Of a DNA stretch of 64,000 bases, positions 1-8,771 are shown one piece after another. Position 1 is the first letter of the stretch, and every line of letters begins with the position of its first letter. The DNA lies in contig NZ_JAAIKE010000001.1 in the NCBI RefSeq assembly GCF_010915705.1, forward strand, positions 310,001-374,000, given 5' to 3'. The DNA comes from Pseudotabrizicola algicola (GTDB lineage: Bacteria; Pseudomonadota; Alphaproteobacteria; Rhodobacterales; Rhodobacteraceae). Under the pieces are notes generated by a model. That model did no database searches. It was not told where the DNA came from and saw only the letters and a list, made by a program, of their open reading frames with translations. The position numbers and the translations under genes were made by a program.

Positions 1-1
1 G

Positions 2-481
2 ACGCGGGTTCTGGTGGCCACCACGGTGATCGAGGTCGGGGTGAATGTGCCCAACGCCTCGATCATGGTGATCGAGCGGGCCGAAATCTTCGGTCTTGCG
101 CAGTTGCACCAGTTGCGGGGGCGCGTCGGGCGCGGGGCGGCGCAATCGACCTGCCTGCTGCTGTATCAGGCGCCGCTGAGCGAGGCCGGAGAGCGGCGGC
201 TGACCACGATCCGCGACACCGAGGACGGGTTCCGCATTGCCGAGGAAGATCTGGCGATGCGGGGGGCGGGTGACCTGATCGGCACGGCGCAATCGGGGCT
301 GCCGCGCTTTCGCGTGGCCGATCTGGAGCGGCAGGGGGCGCTGATGGCGGTGGCGCAGTCGGATGCGCGGGCGCTGCTGACGGTCGACCCCGGGCTGACC
401 AGCCCGCGCGGGCAGGCGGCACGGCTGCTGCTCTGGCTGCTCGATCAGGACCGCGCGATCCGGCTGATCGCCGTGGGCTGA
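2..481 (+). CDS. recG: ATP-dependent DNA helicase RecG, C-terminal part (5' end outside window)
   Basis: This is the last ~159 codons of RecG, the helicase that remodels stalled forks and branched DNA. The reading frame is open from base 2, so the start lies upstream of the window. Helicase motif V (ATTVIEVGVNVPNA) and motif VI (QLHQLRGRVGRG) of a superfamily 2 enzyme are visible. They are followed by a RecG-type tail with EEDLAMRGAGDLIGTAQSGLP. Mfd shares part of this pattern, but the GTAQSG segment and the short tail favour RecG. No terminator is evident after the stop, and the next transcription signal is a LexA-type box 27 bases on. Confidence 0.93.
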   Translation, partial: TRVLVATTVIEVGVNVPNASIMVIERAEIFGLAQLHQLRGRVGRGAAQSTCLLLYQAPLSEAGERRLTTIRDTEDGFRIAEEDLAMRGAGDLIGTAQSGLPRFRVADLERQGALMAVAQSDARALLTVDPGLTSPRGQAARLLLWLLDQDRAIRLIAVG

Positions 482-507
482 CCAAAAATCTTAATTTGTT
501 CCCGAAT

Positions 508-522
508 GTTCTTAAAAAGTTC
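508..522 (+). promoter_or_regulatory. LexA-type SOS box (GTTC-N7-GTTC)
   Basis: The sequence GTTCTTAAAAAGTTC is an exact direct repeat GTTC-N7-GTTC, the form known for LexA of alphaproteobacteria including Rhodobacter. Another GTTC lies at 498-501, and two GAAC elements (GTTC on the other strand) lie at 537-540 and 547-550. A possible -35 (TTTACA, 523-528) follows directly, so a bound repressor would cover the promoter of the small gene at 581. That it works as a LexA site is inference from the match and its position. Confidence 0.6.
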
Positions 523-580
523 TTTACAGACACGGGGAACGTGTGAGAACAATATGGCAACAAGCAAGCAGGAGGATGCC

Positions 581-700
581 ATGGTTGCCCAAGTCAAGGA
601 TATCGTCACCCGGTCCCGCGCGACGCTGATCGAAGATCTGGCGGGTGTCGCGGCCCTGTTTGCCACGCTTTTTGTCTGCCTGTCCTTTACCTCGTTCTGA
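581..700 (+). CDS. small membrane protein of 39 residues, possibly SOS-controlled
   Basis: I do not recognise a named family. The start ATG at 581 is chosen because GGAGG lies at 571-575, five bases upstream. An in-frame ATG at 554 has no such site. The protein has an amphipathic basic N-terminus (MVAQVKDIVTRSRATLIEDL) followed by one hydrophobic segment (about residues 21-37), ending in SFTSF. This is the plan of a single-pass inner-membrane peptide. A LexA-type box overlaps its likely promoter and a strong terminator follows, so it appears to be its own transcription unit. By analogy with SidA of Caulobacter, an SOS-induced small membrane division inhibitor, a role in damage response is conceivable. 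There is no sequence evidence for that function. Confidence 0.6.
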   Translation: MVAQVKDIVTRSRATLIEDLAGVAALFATLFVCLSFTSF

Positions 701-781
701 CACTGCCTGCGGTCTGCCCGATCGCGCGCCCCGCACCTGTCCCCAAGTGGTGCCCCTTGCGCGCAACAGACACGCCACTTG

Positions 782-814
782 CCGCCGCATGTCACTGACA
801 TGCGGCGGTTTTTT
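782..814 (+). terminator. intrinsic terminator after the small membrane protein gene
   Basis: A near-perfect stem of about 12-13 bp (CCGCCGCATGTCA at 782-794 with TGACATGCGGCGG at 796-808) is followed by six T residues. It ends the plus-strand unit of the 39-residue protein and sits just before the 3' end of the convergent chemotaxis gene. Confidence 0.9.
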
Positions 815-827
815 CACTCAGGGGCCG

Positions 828-2234
828 TCATTCAAAGGCATAGGCCAGACGCAGGCCGCCCCAGTGCCGCCCCTTGACGCGGATCGGGGCGGAGACGTCT
901 TTCATCATTGCAAACGTGCCGCCGCCCATGTCGCGGCGATAGACTTGCAGCAGGAAGGGTTCGGTATTGCGTCCGGCCCCCAGACCGACGCGGTCGTCGA
1001 AGATGCGGCGGTTGCGGCAATGGGCGGCGTTCCAGACTGGATCACGGCTTTGCGGGGCGCTGAACTTTGCGTTGTGGGTCGGCAGATAGCCGTTGCGGTC
1101 CACCGCCGCGCAGAACACGATTCGCGGGTCCATCGTCAGGACGGTTTCCTGCACCGCCGGGAAGAGCCTGTCCGTCAGATCGGTGAACGGGGCGAGCAAC
1201 TGTTCGGGGTTGGTGCCGGGGATCGGGCGATAGCGCTGGTCGAACAGGGTGGCGAGCGGGATCTCGCCGCTGTCAACGGCCGCGTCCAGCCGCGCGCCGA
1301 GTTGTCTGGCGGCGTCGCGCACAAGGTTGATCATCGGCCCGTCCGCCGAGCGCGCGCCCAGTTGCACCGCCTTTTGCACCAGCCTTTCGCTCAGCCCGAT
1401 CAGGCCCGAGGTTTGTTCGCGCGCGCGGGTCATGCCGGTGGCGGTGGTGTCGGACGCGGTCAGCAATGCGTCAAACAGGGGGGTGAAGGTGTCATTCGCG
1501 GCCTGCACCCTTGCGGCGGATTGCGCGATGCCTTGCGCCGCCATCTGTCCCGAGCGGACGCTTTGCGCGATGTCACCCAGCGCGGTGTCGATCCCTGCCG
1601 CGCCGGTCAGAGCATCGCCCGCCCGCACCGCCACCTGTTCCGCCTCGGTGCGCAGCCCGCCGATCCCGTTCGTCAGCCCGTCGATGGCATGGCGGATAGC
1701 CTCTGTCGCTTTTGCGGTGCGACGCGACAGGGCGTTGATTTCATCCGCAACCACGGCAAAGCCGCGACCGGCGCTGCCGGCATGGGCCGCTTCGATCTTG
1801 GCGTTGATGGCAAGGATGTTCACCTGCATGGCGATTTCACCAATCTGGTGCGCCGATTTCTGCATCTCGGTCAGGGTGCCCGCCACCGAGAGCATCCGCG
1901 CGGCCAGGGTCTGCACCCATTCGGCAACGTGCTGGCTTTCCACGTTGCTGTCGCGGATCTGGCGCGAGGAGTGTTCCACGCCTTCCAGCGTCTGCGCGAC
2001 GGTCTGCACCAGAACATCCGTGGCCTCGCGCACGGCGGCGTTCTCGCGTGCGACCGCCTCGACCGCCACCTTGGCGCGCTGCATCAGGGCGCGCTGGTCC
2101 TGTGTCGTGGTATCAAGGGTGTCGATGAAACCGGCGACCGCGACCACATCATGCCCGAGGTGGATAGCGGTGCCGTAAAGATGGTCGAGCACGTCGAGGT
2201 CGGGTTCAGCTTCCACCGGCTTCAATACGTTCAT
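828..2234 (-). CDS. soluble methyl-accepting chemotaxis protein with C-terminal sensor domain
   Basis: This 468-residue chemoreceptor has the cytoplasmic signalling domain in the N-terminal half. The hairpin tip is seen at [20 protein letters not shown], followed by [17 protein letters not shown]. No transmembrane segment is visible, so the receptor is probably cytoplasmic or only loosely membrane-associated. The C-terminal ~100 residues hold a conserved block ([42 protein letters not shown]) found at the end of a class of alphaproteobacterial receptors, presumably a ligand-binding module. The order signalling-then-sensor is the reverse of a classical receptor. The start at 2234 is supported by an AGAGG about seven bases upstream. 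No other chemotaxis gene is nearby. Confidence 0.85.
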   Translation of the reverse strand: MNVLKPVEAEPDLDVLDHLYGTAIHLGHDVVAVAGFIDTLDTTTQDQRALMQRAKVAVEAVARENAAVREATDVLVQTVAQTLEGVEHSSRQIRDSNVESQHVAEWVQTLAARMLSVAGTLTEMQKSAHQIGEIAMQVNILAINAKIEAAHAGSAGRGFAVVADEINALSRRTAKATEAIRHAIDGLTNGIGGLRTEAEQVAVRAGDALTGAAGIDTALGDIAQSVRSGQMAAQGIAQSAARVQAANDTFTPLFDALLTASDTTATGMTRAREQTSGLIGLSERLVQKAVQLGARSADGPMINLVRDAARQLGARLDAAVDSGEIPLATLFDQRYRPIPGTNPEQLLAPFTDLTDRLFPAVQETVLTMDPRIVFCAAVDRNGYLPTHNAKFSAPQSRDPVWNAAHCRNRRIFDDRVGLGAGRNTEPFLLQVYRRDMGGGTFAMMKDVSAPIRVKGRHWGGLRLAYAFE

Positions 2235-2286
2235 CTCTGGCCTCTTGCTTTGGAACCGTTAAAGACGGGCCGGAGAGACGGTGCGT

Positions 2287-2748
2287 TTAGGCATCCCCCG
2301 CATTTTTCTGTGCAGCATCCGCGCTGCTGGCGGCCTCTGCGGCGGCCTCGATTGCCAAGAGGATGGAGGCGTGGCGGTTCTTGTAGTCGCGGGCAGGGGT
2401 CAGCACCTCAAAGCCCGCGAAGGGGGCGGGCGGCACGGGGCCCGAGGATTTGAGCATGGCGCGCAAGGCGTCGCGCCCCGCCGCAAGCTCTGCCGCGGTG
2501 CGGCCCAGAACCGCCTGACCCAGCAGGCTGGCCGCGGCCTGACCCAAGGCACAGGCCTTGACGTCCTGCGCGAAGGCGGTGACGCGGCCCGCTTCCATCA
2601 CCACATCCACCGTCACGGTCGAGCCGCAAAGGGGCGAGCGCTTGCGCACCGTCGCCTGAGGCTGGGGCAGGCGGCCGTGGTGCGGGATATCCGCCGCGAG
2701 TTCGAGGATGCGGCCGGAATACAGGCTGATCAGGTCACTGTCGCTCAT
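2287..2748 (-). CDS. iron-sulfur cluster assembly scaffold-like protein (IscU/SufU type)
   Basis: This 153-residue protein has the IscU/NifU N-terminal fold signature. The first ligand motif is SPLCGSTVTVDV (Cys41) and the second is VKACALGQAAASLL (Cys66). The third cysteine of classical IscU/SufU is not present in the rest of the chain, so cluster assembly by the standard route is uncertain. The C-terminus contains PAR-DYKNRHASILLAIEAA, which resembles the family end. It is divergent from hisI, with 87 bases between the starts. Function as a real scaffold is inference; the family membership is fairly clear. Confidence 0.78.
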   Translation of the reverse strand: MSDSDLISLYSGRILELAADIPHHGRLPQPQATVRKRSPLCGSTVTVDVVMEAGRVTAFAQDVKACALGQAAASLLGQAVLGRTAAELAAGRDALRAMLKSSGPVPPAPFAGFEVLTPARDYKNRHASILLAIEAAAEAASSADAAQKNAGDA

Positions 2749-2835
2749 TTAACGAGACCGCTGGGGTGCATGGCGCTTTTCCTTCTGACCTGTTTTAGAT
2801 AGACCGATCCCCCGCAGACGCCAAGGAGAACGCGC

Positions 2836-3207
2836 ATGGCTTTTGACCCCGCAAGCCTAAAGTATGATGCGAACGGATTGATTCCCTGTATCGCGCAGGA
2901 TGACGACAGCGGCGAGGTGCTGATGATGGCATGGATGAACGCCGATGCGGTGGCTCGGACGCTGGAGACGGGCCGCGTGACCTATTGGTCCCGCTCGCGC
3001 GCGGCGTTCTGGGTCAAGGGCGAGACGTCGGGGCATTTGCAGCATCTGGTGGAGTTGCGGGTCGATTGCGACCGTGATTGCCTGCTGGTTCGGGTGCGCC
3101 AAGAGGGTCCGGCCTGCCACACCAACCGCCGGTCGTGCTTTTACACCGTGGTGCGCGACGGGGCCGAGGTGATTGTCATGGAACCTATGGCTGCGACGAA
3201 TAGTTGA
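2836..3207 (+). CDS. hisI: phosphoribosyl-AMP cyclohydrolase
   Basis: HisI opens the purine ring of phosphoribosyl-AMP in histidine biosynthesis. The 123-residue length is normal for a stand-alone HisI without the HisE domain. The family metal sites are visible: the Mg-binding DCDRD (Asp77, Asp79, Asp81) and the Zn cysteines Cys78, Cys94 and Cys101 in GPACHTNRRSC. The substrate region WSRSRAAFWVKGETSGH is intact. The start at 2836 follows AAGGAGA with good spacing. No other his gene is in the window. Confidence 0.96.
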   Translation: MAFDPASLKYDANGLIPCIAQDDDSGEVLMMAWMNADAVARTLETGRVTYWSRSRAAFWVKGETSGHLQHLVELRVDCDRDCLLVRVRQEGPACHTNRRSCFYTVVRDGAEVIVMEPMAATNS

Positions 3208-3301
3208 GCTATTATCTCGGCTTTACCGGTGGCGGGTCTTGACCTTTCGCGCGGAAACACAGCTATTTGCCCCAACCACAATCGACAAAAGGATGAAAAC
3301 C

Positions 3302-3901
3302 ATGGCTTTCACACTTCCCGACCTGCCTTACGCCCATGATGCGCTGGCGGACCTTGGCATGTCGAAAGAGACGCTGGAATATCACCACGACATTCACCAC
3401 AAAGCCTATGTCGACAACGGCAACAAGCTGATTGCCGGAACCGAGTGGGAAGGCAAGTCGGTCGAAGAGATCGTGGTCGGCACCTATAACAAGACCGCCG
3501 TGGCGCAGAACGGTATCTTCAACAACGCCAGCCAGCACTGGAACCATGCCCTGTTCTGGGAAATCATGGGACCGGGCGAGAAGAAGATGCCGGGCGAGCT
3601 GGAAAAAGCGCTGACCGAGGCTTTCGGGTCGGTCGACAAGTTCAAGGAAGAGTTTTCGGCGGCCGGTGCGGGCCAGTTCGGATCGGGCTGGGCATGGCTG
3701 GTGAAGGACGCCTCGGGCGCATTGAAGGTCACCAAGACCGAGAACGGGGTGAACCCGCTGTGCTTTGGCCAGACTGCTTTGCTGGGCTGTGATGTGTGGG
3801 AACATTCCTACTACATCGACTTCCGCAACAAGCGCCCCGCCTACCTGACGAACTTTCTTGACAAATTGGTGAACTGGGAAGCCGTCGCAGCCCGCATGTA
3901 A
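3302..3901 (+). CDS. sodB: superoxide dismutase, Fe type
   Basis: SodB converts superoxide to hydrogen peroxide and oxygen in the cytoplasm. The 199-residue chain carries the four metal ligands His28, His82 (SQHWNH), Asp164 and His168 (DVWEHSYY). The outer-sphere glutamine sits in NNASQHWNH (Gln78), the position used by Fe enzymes; cambialistic use of Mn cannot be excluded. The start at 3302 is chosen because an AAAGGA precedes it at a suitable distance and the family begins MxFxLPxLPYAxDAL. It is followed by a strong terminator, and the 94 bases upstream should hold its own promoter. Confidence 0.96.
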   Translation: MAFTLPDLPYAHDALADLGMSKETLEYHHDIHHKAYVDNGNKLIAGTEWEGKSVEEIVVGTYNKTAVAQNGIFNNASQHWNHALFWEIMGPGEKKMPGELEKALTEAFGSVDKFKEEFSAAGAGQFGSGWAWLVKDASGALKVTKTENGVNPLCFGQTALLGCDVWEHSYYIDFRNKRPAYLTNFLDKLVNWEAVAARM

Positions 3902-3925
3902 GCCTAAGCTGTTGATTTAAAACAA

Positions 3926-3958
3926 AACCCGCGCAAGTTGGCCTTGCGCGGGTTTTTT
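3926..3958 (+). terminator. intrinsic terminator of sodB
   Basis: A 12-bp perfect stem (AACCCGCGCAAG at 3926-3937 with CTTGCGCGGGTT at 3943-3954, loop TTGGC) runs into a T tract at 3953-3958. Confidence 0.93.
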
Positions 3959-4042
3959 GCTGCGGTCAAGGTGTCACACTGGCGTTGTAGGCCGGACTTC
4001 CCATCTAGGGGCGAGAGCAAACAAGAAACGATGGGAGGCCAA

Positions 4043-4477
4043 ATGACGACGATGACACGCAACTGCTGGCTGGTGGTGGTGGACGGTGACGGCGCCATGA
4101 TTCTGGAAAATGCCGGCACGGTTTCGGCGCCCGATCTGCGGGTGATTGACCGGATTTCGACGCCGGGCAGCGAAGGGGCGGCGGACAGGCTGTCCTATGG
4201 GGCGCGTGCGGGCGGAGCCGAGGCCAGCGACCGCGCACGGCTGGCGGAAACGGCAATGGTGGCCATGCTGATGACGCGCCTGTCTTTTGCGGTGCGCCAG
4301 TCGCGCACCTCGCGTCTGGCGATAGCCGCGCCGCCGCATTTGCTGGAAGCGATCCGCACGCGGCTGGATGACAATTTGCGCGGGCGCGTTGTGATCATGT
4401 TGCCCAAGACACTGACGCACAAGCCATTGGAGCAGGTGGTGACCGTCATCAATGATGCGATGCTGCGCGCCGCCTGA
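4043..4477 (+). CDS. host attachment family protein (Host_attach-like)
   Basis: This 144-residue protein resembles the family annotated as 'protein required for attachment to host cells', seen in many alphaproteobacteria. Supporting features are the N-terminal WLVVVDGDGAMILE strand, the middle LAIAAPPHLLEAIR, and the C-terminal LPKTLTHKPLEQV. The last block resembles the translation release-factor-like fold in this family. There is no signal peptide, so the family name is probably misleading and the protein is cytoplasmic. The start at 4043 has GGGAGG five bases upstream, which decides it over the ATG at 4031. It stands alone between sodB and the convergent LOG gene. Confidence 0.65.
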   Translation: MTTMTRNCWLVVVDGDGAMILENAGTVSAPDLRVIDRISTPGSEGAADRLSYGARAGGAEASDRARLAETAMVAMLMTRLSFAVRQSRTSRLAIAAPPHLLEAIRTRLDDNLRGRVVIMLPKTLTHKPLEQVVTVINDAMLRAA

Positions 4478-4527
4478 CGGCACAGTTCGTGCATGGCCTG
4501 CGCTTTGGCGCGTAAACCGTTGCTGGA

Positions 4528-5082
4528 TCAGGATAAAGCCTGCTCCAGCGCGGCAAGAAGCGCCGGAACGTCCGGCACGCTGGTATAGGCGGTGCGCAGG
4601 TGGTCTTCGGCAAAGCCCTGTGCGATGACGTGATCCATCAGCGCGATCAGCGGTTGCCAATAGCCAGAGGTATCAAGAAGGAAGATCGGCTTGCGGTGCA
4701 GGCCGATCTGCCGCCATGTCAGCACCTCGAAAAACTCGTCCAGACTGCCCGCGCCGCCCGGCAGGACCACGATGGCATCCGAGTTCATGAACATGACCTT
4801 CTTGCGCTCGTGCATGTTCTCGGTGATGACCAGCTGGTTCAGGTCGCGCTTGCCGCGTTCCTTACCCATCAGGTGTGTGGGGATCACCCCCATCGTGCTG
4901 GCACCTGCCGCGATGGCGGCGCGCGCCACCTCTCCCATCAGGCCGACATCGCCCGCGCCATAGACCAGCCGCCAGCCATGCTGTGCCAGACCGTTGCCGA
5001 GGCTGAGCGCGTCTTGGGCATAGGCTGGCGACTGGCCGGGACGTGATCCACAAAAGACACAGACAGAACGAAGCGGGGTCAT
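4528..5082 (-). CDS. LOG family / TIGR00730 Rossmann-fold nucleotide hydrolase
   Basis: This 184-residue protein belongs to the former 'lysine decarboxylase-like' group, whose studied members hydrolyse nucleoside 5'-monophosphates (cytokinin riboside 5'-monophosphate phosphoribohydrolase, LOG). The family start SVCVFCGSRPGQSPAY, the YGAGDVGLMGEVA loop and the signature PGGAGSLDEFFEVLTW (residues 108-123) are visible. Serine replaces the usual threonine of PGGxGT. The start at 5082 has AGGA upstream and begins at the family N-terminus; the open frame further upstream is low-complexity and not coding. The physiological substrate here is unknown. Confidence 0.9.
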   Translation of the reverse strand: MTPLRSVCVFCGSRPGQSPAYAQDALSLGNGLAQHGWRLVYGAGDVGLMGEVARAAIAAGASTMGVIPTHLMGKERGKRDLNQLVITENMHERKKVMFMNSDAIVVLPGGAGSLDEFFEVLTWRQIGLHRKPIFLLDTSGYWQPLIALMDHVIAQGFAEDHLRTAYTSVPDVPALLAALEQALS

Positions 5083-5212
5083 AAGAGCATCCTGATGGTA
5101 TTTTCGTTGCAAGCCCAGTGATATCGGGGTTCCTATGCAAAGGAAAGCAGGGGCCGGAAACAGGCCTCGCTGGTCCGGCGGTGACGGGCCGGGGATGTGA
5201 CGGGGAAATGCG

Positions 5213-6862
5213 ATGACGGTTTGGCAGGGCATGAGCGGCGGCGCGCGGGCGGCAAGTGTTGCGGCGGGGGCTGCGGTGGTGGTGGCGGTGCTGGCCTTGA
5301 TCTGGCCGAAGCCGGAGCCGGAGACATCGGCCACGCCAGCCCCGATGGCCGCGAGCCCTGCGGCGACGGCGCCGGAAGCGGCTCCGGCCGGGGAGGTCGC
5401 CGCGGCGTCTGATGAAGTGGCGGCGGAAGAAGTGGCGGCGGAAGAAGTGGCCGAAGCGGTGCCAGAACCCGCACCGGAACCCGCTGGCGCCGATGATGCA
5501 GCCCCCGGCGATGTGGCCGAAGCGGCTGACGCGCCCCAAGGGGACGAAGACATTGCCGTGGAGGCAGAGGCCGGCACCGCCGCCGCCGGCGATGCGGCGT
5601 CGCAAGAGGATGTGGCGGAAGCGGCTGAGGCACGCGCCGAGCCTGCCGCCGAGGCCGCGCCGCTCTCAGAAGCGGTGGCGCCCAGCTTTGACAGTTACCG
5701 CGTACAGGCCGATGGCTCTGCCGTGGTCGCGGGCCGAGCCGCCCCCCTGTCGCTGGTGCAGGTGCTGGTGAACGGCGCGGCGGTGGCCGAGACGCGGGCG
5801 GGCCGCGATGGCAGCTTTGCCCTTCTGTTCACCCTGCCGCCCAGTGCCGATGCCAGCCTGATGACGCTTGAATCGGTGCTCGAGGACGGGCGCAGGCCGG
5901 TTTCGTCGCAATCGGTGGCCTTGGGGCCGATTGCCGGACCGCAAGTGCTGGCGCAAGCGGAGCAGGCCCCCGCCGAAGCACCGGTCGAAGCACCTGCCGA
6001 AGCACCTGCCGCAGTAAATGACGCGCCCGGGGCGGTTCTGGCCCAAGCTGGCGCGGATGCGGAGCCTGAGGCCGTGGCCGAGGTGGTTGCGGAGCCTGAG
6101 GCGGTGGCTGACGCGGCCCCCGATGCGGTGGTCGCGGCGGCGGAAGGAGCGCCAGAGCCTGCGGCCCCGCCTGCCGCGCTGCTTGTGACAGAGGAGGGGG
6201 CCGCGCTGGTGCAGGCCCCTGCCGAGCGGGTGGCGGGCAGCGAAGCCGCAGCGGTGGTGCTGGACGCGATCTCCTATTCTCCTACCGGCGCGGTGCAGCT
6301 TTCGGGACGGGGCGAGGCGGCACAAGCCGTGCGCCTCTATCTGGACAGCGCGGCGGTGGCCGAGGCGGCGATCTCGGCTGCCGGTCAGTGGCAGGTGACA
6401 TTGGGCGACACGCCCCCCGGTGTCTATACGCTGCGGATCGACCAGATCGACGCGGCAGGCAAGGTCACGGCGCGGTTCGAGACGCCGTTCAAGCGCGAGA
6501 CGCTGGAGACGCTGGCCGCCTTGGCCCAGCCCGATGCCGCAGCCGATGCGCCGCCGGAAACCGGCACGCCCTCAAACCCCGCCGAGCCGCTGCCTGCGGC
6601 GGCTGGCGCTGAGCCGGCCCCTGCTGCGAGCGCTGCGGATGCGCCGCAACCGGTGGTGGCCGATGCCGCCGCCGCGCCCGCAGCACCTCCGCCCCCCGTG
6701 ACGGTGACGGTGCAGCCCGGATTTACCCTCTGGGGCATCGCGCGCGAGAATTTCGGCGAGGGCATCCTCTATGTGCAGGTCTATGAGGCCAACCGCGACA
6801 AGATCCGCAATCCCGATCTGATCTATCCGGGGCAGGTCTTTACTATTCCGGCCAAACCCTAA
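5213..6862 (+). CDS. membrane-anchored LysM domain protein with long Ala/Pro/Glu-rich linker
   Basis: The 549-residue chain starts with a short cytoplasmic stretch and one hydrophobic segment (about residues 12-30). A very Ala-, Pro- and Glu-rich region follows, interrupted by two small beta-rich modules (around [16 protein letters not shown] and [15 protein letters not shown]). The last ~50 residues are a LysM domain: [18 protein letters not shown], then [20 protein letters not shown]. LysM binds peptidoglycan, so the protein probably links the inner membrane to the wall. The repeated acidic linker is likely disordered. It is followed after 61 bases by the Atm1-type exporter. The start at 5213 is not well fixed; ATG 5231 is also possible. 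Confidence 0.8.
   Translation: MTVWQGMSGGARAASVAAGAAVVVAVLALIWPKPEPETSATPAPMAASPAATAPEAAPAGEVAAASDEVAAEEVAAEEVAEAVPEPAPEPAGADDAAPGDVAEAADAPQGDEDIAVEAEAGTAAAGDAASQEDVAEAAEARAEPAAEAAPLSEAVAPSFDSYRVQADGSAVVAGRAAPLSLVQVLVNGAAVAETRAGRDGSFALLFTLPPSADASLMTLESVLEDGRRPVSSQSVALGPIAGPQVLAQAEQAPAEAPVEAPAEAPAAVNDAPGAVLAQAGADAEPEAVAEVVAEPEAVADAAPDAVVAAAEGAPEPAAPPAALLVTEEGAALVQAPAERVAGSEAAAVVLDAISYSPTGAVQLSGRGEAAQAVRLYLDSAAVAEAAISAAGQWQVTLGDTPPGVYTLRIDQIDAAGKVTARFETPFKRETLETLAALAQPDAAADAPPETGTPSNPAEPLPAAAGAEPAPAASAADAPQPVVADAAAAPAAPPPPVTVTVQPGFTLWGIARENFGEGILYVQVYEANRDKIRNPDLIYPGQVFTIPAKP
5414..5452 (+). repeat. 15-base tandem repeat inside the LysM protein linker
   Basis: The unit GAAGTGGCGGCGGAA occurs twice in a row (5414-5428 and 5429-5443), and a partial third copy follows. 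It encodes EVAAE repeats. A related EAPxEAP run occurs near 5970-6011. Such repeats are prone to slippage and length change. Confidence 0.85.
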
Positions 6863-6923
6863 CGAGGCTCTGGCCATTTCTGGCGCCACCCCCTAGGTAT
6901 TGGGGCCGGAAAAGAGGCCCCCT

Positions 6924-8738
6924 ATGTTTGATCCTGCCCCGAAAGATGCCCCGGCCACCGGTTTTCAGACCATGGCCCGTGTTGTCCCCTATCTATGGCC
7001 CCCGGGCGAGGCCTGGGTAAAGCGCCGGGTGGTTGGCGCGCTGCTATTGCTGGTGATGGCCAAGATCGTCTCGGTCTCGACCCCGGCGATCTACAAGCAG
7101 GCGGTGGATGCGCTGGCGGGGGAAAGCCCGGATACCGGCACCTTGCTCGGGCTGGCGGCGGTGGGGCTGACGATCGCCTATGGCGTGGCCCGCCTGATGA
7201 CGGTGGCGTTTCAGGAAATGCGCGATGCGGTTTTCGTGCGGGTGGGCCAGCGTGCGCTGCGCCAGCTGGCGCTGGAGACGTTCACCCATATCCACCGCCT
7301 GTCGCTGCGCTATCACATCACCCGCAAGACGGGGGGGCTGAGCCGGATCATCGAACGCGGGGTGAAGGGCGTCGACTTCCTGTTGCGCTTCATGCTGTTG
7401 TCGATCGGGCCGCTGATCCTTGAACTCAGCATGGTGTCGATCATCTTCGCGCTGGTGTTCGGCTGGCAATATGCGGCGGTCGTGGTGGTGGTCATTTCGA
7501 TCTATGTGGCCTTTACCTTCAAGGTCACCGAATGGCGCGTGGCGATCCGGCGCGAGATGAATGCGCAGGATACGGATGCCAACCAGAAGGCCATCGACAG
7601 CCTGCTGAACTATGAGACGGTGAAGTACTTCAACGCCGAGGCGATGGAAGCACAGCGTTATGACAACGCGATGCAGCGCTATGAGGTGGCAGCGGTCAAG
7701 ACAGGGCTTTCGCTGGCCTTCCTGAACCTCGGGCAGGCGTTCCTCATCACCACGGGGCTGGTCATCGTGATGGTGATGGCGGCGCGCGGGGTGCAGGCGG
7801 GGCAGTTGACGGTGGGCGATTTCGTGATGGTCAACGCCTACATGATCCAGATCACCATGCCGCTGAACTTCCTCGGGACCGTCTATCGCGAAATCCGGCA
7901 GGCACTGGTGGACATGGGCGAGATGTTCGGGCTTTTGGGCCAGCCTGCCGAGGTGACGGACAAGCCCGGCGCGCCCGATCTGGCGGTGCGCCAAGGCGAG
8001 GTGACCTTTGACGCCGTACGCTTCGACTATGACCCGACGCGGCCTATCCTCAAGGGTGTGAGCTTTACCGTGGCCCCGGGGCAGCGGGTGGCACTGGTGG
8101 GGCCTTCGGGGTCGGGAAAGTCGACCATCGGGCGGCTGCTGTTCCGGTTTTACGATGTGACGAGCGGCGCGATCCGCATCGACGGGCAGGACCTGCGCGA
8201 TGTGACGCAGACCAGCATCCACGGCCAGATCGGCGTGGTGCCGCAGGATACGGTGCTGTTCAACGATACGGTCTATTACAACATCGCCTATGGCCGCGCT
8301 GGCGCGACACGCGAGGAAGTGGAGGCCGCGGCGAAGGCGGCGCGCATCCACGATTTCATCATGTCGCTGCCCGAAGGCTATGAGACGACGGTGGGCGAGC
8401 GCGGGCTGAAGCTGTCGGGCGGGGAAAAGCAGCGGGTCGGCATTGCGCGCACCTTGCTCAAGAACCCGCCGATCCTGATACTGGACGAGGCGACGAGCGC
8501 GCTCGACACCCAGACGGAACGCGACATTCAGGACAGCTTGTTGCTGATGGGCAAGGGGCGATCCGTGATCACCATCGCGCACCGCCTGTCAACCATTGCC
8601 GATGCCGACCAGATCATCGTGCTGGAGGCAGGCGAGATTGTGGAGCAGGGCACGCATGAGGCGCTGCTGGCCAATGGCGGACGCTATGCGGCCATGTGGG
8701 CGCGGCAATCGGCGGAAGAAGAGGAAGAGGCGGCATAG
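6924..8738 (+). CDS. Atm1-type ABC exporter (half-transporter, permease plus ATPase)
   Basis: This 604-residue ABC transporter has an N-terminal membrane domain of six helices and a C-terminal ATPase with Walker A GPSGSGKST, signature LSGGEKQR and Walker B ILILDEATSALD. The membrane part (FTHIHRLSLRYHITRKTGGLSRIIERG and NYETVKYFNAE) is typical of the Atm1/ABCB7/HMT1 group. That group exports glutathione-linked sulfur or metal species and supports iron-sulfur and metal homeostasis. The start at 6924 is preferred because AAAGAGG lies six bases upstream; the TTG at 6900 lacks support. It works as a homodimer in known cases. Substrate here is inferred from the family only. Confidence 0.9.
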   Translation: MFDPAPKDAPATGFQTMARVVPYLWPPGEAWVKRRVVGALLLLVMAKIVSVSTPAIYKQAVDALAGESPDTGTLLGLAAVGLTIAYGVARLMTVAFQEMRDAVFVRVGQRALRQLALETFTHIHRLSLRYHITRKTGGLSRIIERGVKGVDFLLRFMLLSIGPLILELSMVSIIFALVFGWQYAAVVVVVISIYVAFTFKVTEWRVAIRREMNAQDTDANQKAIDSLLNYETVKYFNAEAMEAQRYDNAMQRYEVAAVKTGLSLAFLNLGQAFLITTGLVIVMVMAARGVQAGQLTVGDFVMVNAYMIQITMPLNFLGTVYREIRQALVDMGEMFGLLGQPAEVTDKPGAPDLAVRQGEVTFDAVRFDYDPTRPILKGVSFTVAPGQRVALVGPSGSGKSTIGRLLFRFYDVTSGAIRIDGQDLRDVTQTSIHGQIGVVPQDTVLFNDTVYYNIAYGRAGATREEVEAAAKAARIHDFIMSLPEGYETTVGERGLKLSGGEKQRVGIARTLLKNPPILILDEATSALDTQTERDIQDSLLLMGKGRSVITIAHRLSTIADADQIIVLEAGEIVEQGTHEALLANGGRYAAMWARQSAEEEEEAA

Positions 8739-8771
8739 GGCCGTCTTTTCTGCGCCTTTGCGGCGAGCGCG

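Noticed and set aside
645-2453. A 602-codon open frame on the plus strand
   Set aside because: It is antisense to the chemoreceptor and is open only because the genome is GC-rich. Its product is rich in Arg, Gly and His with no family motif.
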